A DNA stretch of 5,418 bases from Pseudomonadota bacterium. GTDB taxonomy: Bacteria; Pseudomonadota; Alphaproteobacteria; Rhizobiales; Devosiaceae. Positions 1-5,418 of the stretch are shown one piece after another. The stretch spans positions 1 to 5,418 of the forward strand of contig JAEZBF010000243.1 of the NCBI GenBank assembly GCA_023427545.1, written 5' to 3'. The translations under genes were made by a program, and so were the position numbers. Every line of letters begins with the position of its first letter. Positions within the stretch are counted from its first letter, which is position 1. Below the pieces are notes generated by a model. That model was not told where the DNA came from and made no database searches. It saw nothing but the letters and a program-made list of their open reading frames with translations.

Positions 1-60
1 CGCCCGACCAACACACGCACGTCCCCCCGCTCTCGCACCCCGACCCGCTGCCCTAGCCGG
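1..60. other. Window edge with no supported gene
   Basis: This C-rich stretch lies beyond the stop codon of the small minus-strand gene. A plus-strand frame is open from base 3 to a TAG at 54-56 and would give a 17-residue proline- and histidine-rich tail. It could be the end of a convergent gene entering from the left, but nothing in it is recognisable. I see no U-tract terminator for the small gene here. Confidence 0.4.
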
Positions 61-255
61 TCAGCGCCGGTAACGGCTGTCCTTGCCGTTCACGCGCAGT
101 CCCGCATCCCGCAGCGCTTCGCGTTGCGAAAAGCTCCGGACGAAGCTGCCCCATTTCATGTTGCGATTGCGGCGGGTGACGCCCTGGCGCTTGTTGGGCT
201 TGCACATAAGGCAGCCGGCGCGGGTGGACTTTGGACCCTTACGCTTGAAGTGCAT
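61..255 (-). CDS. Small basic CxxC protein, conserved-hypothetical type
   Basis: This gene encodes 64 residues and is extremely rich in Arg and Lys. The N-terminal third reads as a basic stretch followed by Gly-Cys-Leu-Met-Cys-Lys-Pro-Asn-Lys, with Cys15 and Cys18 forming a CxxC pair. The rest is a basic tail ending in Arg-Tyr-Arg-Arg. There is no signal peptide or membrane segment. The ATG at 255-253 is supported by a GGAG Shine-Dalgarno (minus strand, 266-263) seven bases upstream. I recall small proteobacterial proteins of unknown function with a similar GCL-x-CKP-x-K core, so I think the gene is real, but I do not know its role. Two cysteines alone could bind metal as a dimer, and the charge would suit nucleic-acid or ribosome contact; both are guesses. 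It lies downstream of the PRC-barrel-like gene on the same strand, 117 bases away, behind two stem-loops, so it may not be cotranscribed. Confidence 0.7.
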   Translation of the reverse strand: MHFKRKGPKSTRAGCLMCKPNKRQGVTRRNRNMKWGSFVRSFSQREALRDAGLRVNGKDSRYRR

Positions 256-257
256 GT

Positions 258-315
258 CTGAACTCCGGTTCCGCCGGTGCGCCCTCGCGGCGCCCGGGCA
301 AGATCCGGAGTTCAG
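258..315 (-). promoter_or_regulatory. Nested stem-loop covering the RBS of the small CxxC gene
   Basis: An 11-base inverted repeat, CTGAACTCCGG at 258-268 and CCGGAGTTCAG at 305-315, is perfect. Inside it a second stem pairs 274-283 with 289-297 (nine pairs, one bulged T at 278, loop 284-288). In a minus-strand transcript the GGAG Shine-Dalgarno (266-263) lies in the 3' arm of the outer stem, so folding would hide it from the ribosome. No U-tract follows the structure, which argues against a plain intrinsic terminator. Regulation is an inference; the pairing is directly visible. Confidence 0.5.
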
Positions 316-340
316 TGAAAGCCAGATTGCTCATGGCCGG

Positions 341-369
341 TGATATGCCGCCGCGGCGGGCGGCAATCA
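341..369 (-). other. Stem-loop just after the PRC-barrel-like gene
   Basis: TGAT plus TGCCGCC (341-344, 346-352) pairs with GGCGGCA plus ATCA (359-369). This gives 11 pairs with one bulged A at 345 and a six-base loop at 353-358. It begins three bases past the TGA of the minus-strand gene that ends at 373. The position suits transcription termination or protection of the mRNA 3' end, but no U-tract follows on the minus strand, so it would be a non-canonical terminator at best. Confidence 0.4.
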
Positions 370-372
370 AGG

Positions 373-741
373 TCAGTGCCGCTTGACCAGCTCGTCCTTG
401 CTCACGCGCAGGATCACGCTGTCGCCGGAAACCCCGGCGATCTGGTCGGGCAGCACGTAGCGGTCGGCGTTGAACAGCCCGTCCGCATCCATCCGCACGA
501 AACCGTCGTGCAGCAGGCGGCTGCGGATCGCGTCGGGCACGTCGTCGTCGCGGAAGGCATCGGCGATGTCGTCGATCAGGCTGTGCCGGTCGGGCTCGAG
601 ATCGCTGAGCCCCGCGGCCAGCGGCTCGCCGGTCTGCGGGTCCTCGTCGACCAGCCGGACGTATTCGACCGTGCCGATCTCGTGCTGCCGGCTGTCGATC
701 ACCTTCATGCCTTCGCGCACGTGCTCAAGGACGTTCTGCAT
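373..741 (-). CDS. PRC-barrel/DUF2171-like protein
   Basis: This gene encodes 122 residues, acidic and soluble, with no signal peptide or membrane segment. Residues 8-33 (VREGMKVID...EIGTVEYVRLVDED) look like the first strands of a PRC-barrel, with the usual 'G-M-x-V-x-D ... x-I-G-x-V' pattern. Residues 34-76 form an acidic linker with a probable helix (SLIDDIADAF). Residues 77-115 (GFVRMDADGLFNADRYVLPDQIAGVSGDSVILRVSKDEL) resemble the closing half seen in DUF2171 proteins. These are small barrel proteins of uncertain function; some PRC-barrel proteins act in RNA processing or photosynthetic complex assembly, but nothing here points to either. The ATG at 741-739 was chosen because a strong AAGGAGGAG lies seven bases upstream; the frame stays open further upstream without a comparable site. 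It sits 88 bases past ccmG, behind a terminator candidate, so it is probably a separate transcription unit. Family assignment is by recollection of the pattern. Confidence 0.75.
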   Translation of the reverse strand: MQNVLEHVREGMKVIDSRQHEIGTVEYVRLVDEDPQTGEPLAAGLSDLEPDRHSLIDDIADAFRDDDVPDAIRSRLLHDGFVRMDADGLFNADRYVLPDQIAGVSGDSVILRVSKDELVKRH

Positions 742-748
742 GGCAATT

Positions 749-757
749 CTCCTCCTT
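749..757 (-). promoter_or_regulatory. Strong Shine-Dalgarno that fixes the start at 741
   Basis: Minus-strand AAGGAGGAG (757-749) is seven bases before the ATG at 741. It is the strongest ribosome binding site in the window and excludes the longer in-frame extension, which would run back to 861 into the end of ccmG. Confidence 0.85.
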
Positions 758-762
758 GACTG

Positions 763-781
763 GCGCGACGGGTGGTCGCGC
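763..781 (-). other. Perfect 7-bp hairpin upstream of the PRC-barrel-like gene
   Basis: GCGCGAC (763-769) and GTCGCGC (775-781) form a perfect inverted repeat around a five-base spacer. It lies five bases upstream of the Shine-Dalgarno at 757-749. No U-tract follows on either strand. It could be a leader hairpin or an operator; neither is proven. Confidence 0.3.
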
Positions 782-791
782 ATCTCATGGG

Positions 792-823
792 AAGAAAACG
801 GGTAACCCCGCCCTGCGTTCCCG
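792..823 (-). terminator. Candidate intrinsic terminator of the ccm operon
   Basis: On the minus strand CGGGAAC (823-817) pairs with GTT-A-CCCG (806-799), with one bulged A, a ten-base loop, and TTTTCTT (798-792) directly after the stem. It begins six bases past the TAG of ccmG. The stem is short but G/C-rich and the run of Ts is in the right place, so it plausibly ends the ccmABCDG transcript. Confidence 0.5.
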
Positions 824-829
824 GGATCG

Positions 830-1381
830 CTACAGCGCGGCAGCCCTGGGTGTCGAGGCACGCTTGATAGCCGGGATCAGCTCTTTTTCCAGCGCCTGCG
901 CCGACAGCGGGCCGATGTGCTTGAACGCGATCACCCCCGCCGCATCGACGACGAAGGTTTCGGGCACGCCATAGACGCCCCAGTCGATCGAGACGCGGCC
1001 ATTGGCGTCAGCGCCCACCGCGTCATAGGGATTGCCCAGCTCGTTGAGGAACGCACGGGCATTCTCGGGCGCGTCCTTCTGGTTGATCCCATACATCCGC
1101 ACCCCGGTCTCGGCCTTGAGCGCTTCGAGCAGCGGGTGCTCGTCGCGGCAGGGGATGCACCAGCTGGCAAAGACGTTGACCACGGTCACCTCGCCCTTGA
1201 GCGCGGCGGTATCGAACCCGGGCACCTCGAGCCCGGGCACGGCGGCGAGCGCAAAGGCCGGCGCCGGCTTGTCGATCAGCACCGAGGGGATGAGGCTGGG
1301 GTCGCGATTGATGTTGACCGCAAAGAGCGCAACCAGCGCGACGAGCGCTGCCAGCGGCAGCACCACGAGGACGATCCGCAT
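830..1381 (-). CDS. ccmG: Cytochrome c biogenesis thiol:disulfide oxidoreductase CcmG/DsbE
   Basis: CcmG is a membrane-anchored periplasmic thioredoxin that keeps the CxxCH cysteines of apocytochrome c reduced (with CcmH) so that haem can be attached. The 183-residue product is a normal length for the family. Residues 3-22 are one hydrophobic segment acting as an uncleaved anchor. Residues 36-62 form the linker and first strands. The active site Trp-Cys-Ile-Pro-Cys puts the redox cysteines at 75 and 78 within VVNVFASWCIPC. The conserved cis-proline is in GVYGVPETF (Pro140), a hallmark of CcmG over general thioredoxins. The ATG at 1381-1379 overlaps the TGA of ccmD by one base (TGATG). A TTG codon immediately precedes it and would add one residue. 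There is no clear Shine-Dalgarno, so translation is probably coupled to ccmD. It is the last gene of the operon. The same gene is called dsbE, cycY or helX in other organisms. Confidence 0.95.
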   Translation of the reverse strand: MRIVLVVLPLAALVALVALFAVNINRDPSLIPSVLIDKPAPAFALAAVPGLEVPGFDTAALKGEVTVVNVFASWCIPCRDEHPLLEALKAETGVRMYGINQKDAPENARAFLNELGNPYDAVGADANGRVSIDWGVYGVPETFVVDAAGVIAFKHIGPLSAQALEKELIPAIKRASTPRAAAL

Positions 1382-1554
1382 CAACTGAGCGGCCCGGCCG
1401 AACGGCGGCGAACCCCCTGCGCTTCGAGCGCTTTCAGCCGCGCCGCCACGGCGCGCGACTGCGCCCAGGTCCAGCCGATCAGCGCGATCGTGCCCAGCGT
1501 CACCCCGGCATAGCCGGCGATGATGAACACCGCGTGCGGCCCGAGGTCGATCAT
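1381..1554 (-). CDS. ccmD: Haem exporter protein CcmD
   Basis: This gene encodes 57 residues. CcmD is a small single-pass inner-membrane protein that binds the CcmABC complex and helps release haem-loaded CcmE. The sequence begins MIDLGPHAVFII and has one hydrophobic span at about residues 9-30 (VFIIAGYAGVTLGTIALIGWTW). A basic cytoplasmic tail follows, with AARLKALEAQGVRRR at about 36-51, the charged 'R-x-L-x-x-L-E-x-x-G-x-x-R-R' ending typical of the family. The Tyr in AGYAG is also usual. The ATG overlaps the ccmC stop by four bases (ATGA), and its own stop overlaps the ccmG ATG. Recognition rests on size, topology, tail and position in the operon, because the family is too short and variable for strong motif evidence alone. 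Confidence 0.88.
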   Translation of the reverse strand: MIDLGPHAVFIIAGYAGVTLGTIALIGWTWAQSRAVAARLKALEAQGVRRRSAGPLS

Positions 1555-2321
1555 CGCGCCACCGCCTTGAGCGCCTGCTGCCGGCTCAGCGAGTCCGCGC
1601 GGCGCCTCAGCACTTCGGTTCGCATCGAAACGAGGTGGAGCAGCAGGAAGAGCAGCGTGAAGGCGATGGTCATCAGCAGCAGCGGCACGAGGATCGGCGT
1701 CGCCATGTGCGTACCGGACGGAGTCAGCACGCTGGCGGGCTGGTGCAGCGTGCTCCACCAGTCGACTGAGAACTTGACGATGGGGATGTTGATGCCGCCC
1801 ACCAGCGTCACCACGGCGATGATCCGGCCGGCGCGCAGCGGGTCCTCGAACGCGCGCCAGAGCGCGATGATGCCGAGGTAGATGAGCAGCAGCACGAGCG
1901 TCGAGGTCATCCGCCCGTCCCATTCCCAGAACGTGCCCCAGGTCGGCCGGCCCCACATCGCGCCGGAAAACAGCGCCATGGCGGTGAACGCGGCTCCGAG
2001 CGGCGCCGCCACCTTGGCAGCGACGTCGGCGAGTGGGTGCCGCCAGATCAGCGTCCCCAGCGCGGCAACGAACATCACCCCATAGACCAGCTGCCCGAGC
2101 CAGGCGTTAGGCACGTGGATGTACATCAGCCGTACCGTCTCGCCCATCTGGTAGTCGGCCGGCGAGTTGAGGAACGCGTAGTAGAGCGCGACGGCGAAGA
2201 GAAGGATGGTGACCAGCGCCAGGGGCGCGACGATCGGCTGGCTCCAGCGCAGGAACTCGCCCGGGTTGGCGAGGCGGGAGAACCAGTTTGGTTTGCGCAG
2301 CGGGGGAGCTTCGGCGGACAT
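1551..2321 (-). CDS. ccmC: Haem handling/export protein CcmC
   Basis: CcmC is an integral membrane protein that binds haem at its periplasmic face and, with CcmE and CcmD, forms the haem-CcmE intermediate of System I. The product is 256 residues with about six hydrophobic spans (near 30-50, 72-93, 104-122, 137-156, 166-182 and 207-231). The tryptophan-rich WWD haem-binding signature is present at about 123-135 (WGRPTWGTFWEWD). The two conserved periplasmic histidines that ligate haem are seen at His69 (MYIHVP) and His193 (TLHQPAS). The ATG at 2321 is the most upstream start: an in-frame TGA lies 18 bases before it with no other start codon between. No good Shine-Dalgarno is visible. Unlike the other genes of the operon, it is separated from its upstream neighbour, by 71 bases holding a palindromic repeat. 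Confidence 0.97.
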   Translation of the reverse strand: MSAEAPPLRKPNWFSRLANPGEFLRWSQPIVAPLALVTILLFAVALYYAFLNSPADYQMGETVRLMYIHVPNAWLGQLVYGVMFVAALGTLIWRHPLADVAAKVAAPLGAAFTAMALFSGAMWGRPTWGTFWEWDGRMTSTLVLLLIYLGIIALWRAFEDPLRAGRIIAVVTLVGGINIPIVKFSVDWWSTLHQPASVLTPSGTHMATPILVPLLLMTIAFTLLFLLLHLVSMRTEVLRRRADSLSRQQALKAVAR

Positions 2322-2330
2322 CGACTCGGA

Positions 2331-2375
2331 GCGTGTTCAGGAAAAGTGGACGCCACTTTTCCGGTTCGGACGCGC
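2331..2375. repeat. Palindromic intergenic repeat between ccmB and ccmC
   Basis: GGAAAAGTGG (2340-2349) and CCACTTTTCC (2353-2362) are perfect 10-base inverted arms around a 3-base loop. An outer stem pairs GCGTGT (2331-2336) with ACGCGC (2370-2375), including one G-U pair, and leaves CCGGTTCGG as an asymmetric internal loop. The 'TTCAGGAAAAGTGG ... TTTTCCGGTTCGGA' pattern resembles a short palindromic element I recall as scattered through intergenic regions of many alphaproteobacterial genomes. That resemblance is from memory; other copies cannot be checked inside this window. It occupies most of the only real gap in the ccm operon and ends nine bases before the ccmC ATG. Confidence 0.65.
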
Positions 2376-2392
2376 GACCACTCAAGACATCC

Positions 2393-3040
2393 CTAGTCTT
2401 CGCCCAAACGCAAGGCAAGCGCGGCGGCAAACGGCAGGAAGGCGACCGATACAAGACTTAGTGAGACGAGCAGGAGCAGCGCCCCGCCCGCGCCGGTGAT
2501 CGCACCCACCCCGAAGATCAGCACCGGCAGCGCCAGCGGCAGGATCAGCACGGCGCCCACCAGGCCGCCGCGGCGCAGGGAGACCGTCACTGCCGCCGAA
2601 AAGCCGCCGAACGCCACCAGCGCGGGCGTGCCGCAGAGGAGCGAGACGGCGGTTGCGGTCCAGACGCCGGCGTCCATCGCGAGGAGGATGGCGAGCAGCG
2701 GGCTCGCAACCAGCAGCGGCACCGCGGTCAGCAGCCAGTGCGCGAGCAGCTTGCCGAAGACAATCGCCGGCAGCGGCAGGTTGGGGAAGCGCATGAGCAG
2801 CAGCGAGCCGTCGTCGGCGTCGGCGCGGAACAGCCGGTCGAGGCCGAGGAGCATTGCGAGGAACGCCGCGATCCAGACGATCCCGGGCGCCAGCCGTGCC
2901 AGCAGGACTTTATCGGGGCCGACCGCGAAGGGGACGATCGCGGCGACCATGACGAAGAACAGCACCAGCGTCAGGGCTTCGCCGCCAACCCGCAGCGCCA
3001 GCCGAATCTCGCGGCGGACAAGCGCCAGCAGGGCGGTCAT
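2393..3040 (-). CDS. ccmB: Haem exporter membrane subunit CcmB
   Basis: CcmB is the membrane partner of the ATPase CcmA in the CcmABCD complex, whose ATP hydrolysis releases haem-bound CcmE. The 215 residues match the usual length of about 220. Family landmarks in order are a cytoplasmic basic start (VRREIRLALR, about 8-17), the first span with PFAVGP (37-42), LDRLFRADADDGSL (67-80), KLLAHWLLTAVPLL (97-110), CGTPAL (136-141), SLRRGG (154-159) and LPVLIFG (171-177). About six membrane spans fit. The family usually has an acidic residue soon after GSL; here the sequence runs GSLLLMRF, a small difference. The ATG at 3040-3038 overlaps the ccmA stop by four bases (ATGA) and there is no strong Shine-Dalgarno, so coupling to ccmA is likely. 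Confidence 0.96.
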   Translation of the reverse strand: MTALLALVRREIRLALRVGGEALTLVLFFVMVAAIVPFAVGPDKVLLARLAPGIVWIAAFLAMLLGLDRLFRADADDGSLLLMRFPNLPLPAIVFGKLLAHWLLTAVPLLVASPLLAILLAMDAGVWTATAVSLLCGTPALVAFGGFSAAVTVSLRRGGLVGAVLILPLALPVLIFGVGAITGAGGALLLLVSLSLVSVAFLPFAAALALRLGED

Positions 3041-3669
3041 GCGTCACCCAGCACGAGCGTCGTGGCGGAGTTCTGAAGTGGGATGTCGTCGTGCGTCGCT
3101 GCTATCGCGAGCCCGCCGGCGGCAAGGTGCCCATCGATCAGCCGCACGACCAGCGCTTCGCCTTTCGTGTCGAGCGCCGCGAGCGGCTCGTCCAGCAGCC
3201 ATACCGGCCGCGGCGCAACGAGCAGGCGCGCCAGCGCCAGCCGCCGGGTCTGCCCCGCGGAGAGGTAACCCGCTGGCAGGTCATCGAGCCCGCCAAGCCC
3301 GACCTCCTCCAACGCGGCTTCGACAGCTTCCGGCCGGCCGCCATAGAGCTGTGCCCAGAACCGCAGGTTCTCGGCGGTGGTGAGCTGGCCCTTGATCCCC
3401 GCTGCGTGCCCCACGAGGTGCAGGTCGGGCTCGCTTCGGGCCTCCTCCCCGCCGCCGGAAATGACGATGGCGCCCGCCTCGGGCCGGAGGGCGCCGGCAA
3501 GCGCCAGCAGCAGGCTCGATTTGCCCGCGCCATTCGGTCCGCGCAGGAGCAGCGCTTCACCCGGCCCGACCGCAAAGGTCAGTTCTGACAACAGCACGCG
3601 CGCGCCGCGCCGGATCGCCAGCCCGGTCGCCGAGATGCTGCGCCGGTCGCTGGCGGCAAAGGTGCTCAT
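3037..3669 (-). CDS. ccmA: Haem exporter ATP-binding protein CcmA
   Basis: CcmA is the cytoplasmic ABC-type ATPase of the cytochrome c maturation complex. The product is 210 residues, normal for CcmA and short for an ABC protein. Motifs in order are Walker A GPNGAGKS (44-51), the signature LSAGQ (136-140, where most ABC proteins have LSGGQ), Walker B VWLLDEP (156-162) with catalytic Glu161, the D-loop AALD, and the switch His193 (ATHDD). The Q-loop region, with AENLRFWAQLYGG at about 99-111, is also CcmA-like. The ATG at 3669 is preceded by AGAGGAG three bases away. The same frame stays open upstream for hundreds of codons opposite acnA, but that extension is an antisense artefact of the GC-rich sequence. 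It is the first gene of the operon, divergent from acnA. Confidence 0.97.
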   Translation of the reverse strand: MSTFAASDRRSISATGLAIRRGARVLLSELTFAVGPGEALLLRGPNGAGKSSLLLALAGALRPEAGAIVISGGGEEARSEPDLHLVGHAAGIKGQLTTAENLRFWAQLYGGRPEAVEAALEEVGLGGLDDLPAGYLSAGQTRRLALARLLVAPRPVWLLDEPLAALDTKGEALVVRLIDGHLAAGGLAIAATHDDIPLQNSATTLVLGDA

Positions 3670-3831
3670 CGGCTCCTCTGGTAGTGAAGGCCAATCCACA
3701 CTGGCAAGGCCCAATCGATTGCCATATAAGCCGGGGCAGGCTGGCATGGCCCAGCTTTCAGGGCGTTCCCGCCTCCGGATGCGCGATCCGGCCCCGGCTG
3801 GGAACGGTAACCGCAAATCACGGGCGGACCA
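3670..3831. promoter_or_regulatory. Divergent intergenic region between ccmA and acnA
   Basis: These 162 bases must carry the start signals for both the ccm operon (minus) and acnA (plus). The ccmA Shine-Dalgarno AGAGGAG is at 3679-3673 on the minus strand. The stretch 3710-3730 is the most AT-rich part: it contains the palindrome CAATCGATTG (3712-3721) and, on the minus strand, TTATAT (3729-3724), a possible -10 without a convincing -35. On the plus side, TTGCCA (3720-3725) could be a -35, but no good -10 follows. No regulator site can be named with confidence. Confidence 0.5.
3775..3791 (+). promoter_or_regulatory. 17-bp palindrome upstream of acnA
   Basis: CCGGAT (3775-3780) and ATCCGG (3786-3791) are perfect inverted arms around GCGCG. 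The centre lies about 49 bases before the acnA GTG. It could be an operator for a dimeric regulator or a small hairpin in the acnA leader. The pairing is visible; the function is not. Confidence 0.3.

Positions 3832-5418
<1,587 letters not shown>

Noticed and set aside
52..79. Possible terminator hairpin AGCCG ... CGGCT at the end of the small CxxC gene.
   Set aside because: The stem is only about five pairs, lies partly inside the coding region, and has no T-run after it.
340..759. Plus-strand open frame opposite the PRC-barrel-like gene.
   Set aside because: The minus frame has a strong Shine-Dalgarno and a recognisable barrel pattern; the plus translation is composition-driven.
917..1513. 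Plus-strand open frame opposite ccmG and ccmD.
   Set aside because: It is His/Arg/Asp-rich shadow sequence covering genes whose active-site motifs are intact on the other strand.
1381..1956. Longer minus-strand version of ccmD extending back inside ccmC.
   Set aside because: The extension overlaps conserved ccmC coding sequence out of frame. The ATG at 1554 gives a normal-sized CcmD with the usual ATGA overlap.
2496..3383. Plus-strand open frame of 295 codons opposite ccmA and ccmB.
   Set aside because: It is Ser/Arg/Ala-rich low-complexity sequence, antisense to two clear ccm genes, with no domain.

Overview
The window comes from a GC-rich alphaproteobacterium. The evidence is the strong G/C bias at third codon positions, the helABCDX-like order of the cytochrome c maturation genes (ccmA-B-C-D-G, without ccmE/F/H), and the divergent acnA beside ccmA, an arrangement I recall from rhizobia and other Alphaproteobacteria. 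A sphingomonad is a reasonable guess, but the sequence alone does not prove it.

Layout. Bases 1-60 hold no gene I can support. Positions 61-255 (minus) encode a 64-residue, very basic protein with a CxxC pair. Positions 373-741 (minus) encode a 122-residue protein resembling the PRC-barrel/DUF2171 group. The gap between them (256-372) holds two strong stem-loops, one of which contains the Shine-Dalgarno of the small gene. Positions 830-3669 (minus) are the cytochrome c maturation operon, transcribed ccmA, ccmB, ccmC, ccmD, ccmG. Adjacent genes overlap by 1-4 bases except between ccmB and ccmC, where a 71-bp gap carries a near-perfect palindrome that looks like an interspersed repeat. A candidate intrinsic terminator follows ccmG. 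Positions 3670-3831 are the divergent intergenic region. From 3832 (plus) to the end lies the first 529 codons of acnA, cut by the window edge.

How the genes work together. CcmA (ATPase) and CcmB (membrane subunit) with CcmC and CcmD form the System I complex that loads haem onto the chaperone CcmE and releases holo-CcmE. CcmG is the membrane-anchored periplasmic thioredoxin that reduces apocytochrome c cysteines before haem ligation. CcmE, CcmF and CcmH are needed to finish the pathway and must be encoded elsewhere. AcnA is the [4Fe-4S] aconitase of the TCA cycle. The two small downstream genes have no visible link to haem.

I found no tRNA, rRNA, CRISPR array, transposase or phage gene. The core of the window is conventional. 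The less ordinary signals are the palindromes in the short noncoding gaps and the small basic CxxC protein.
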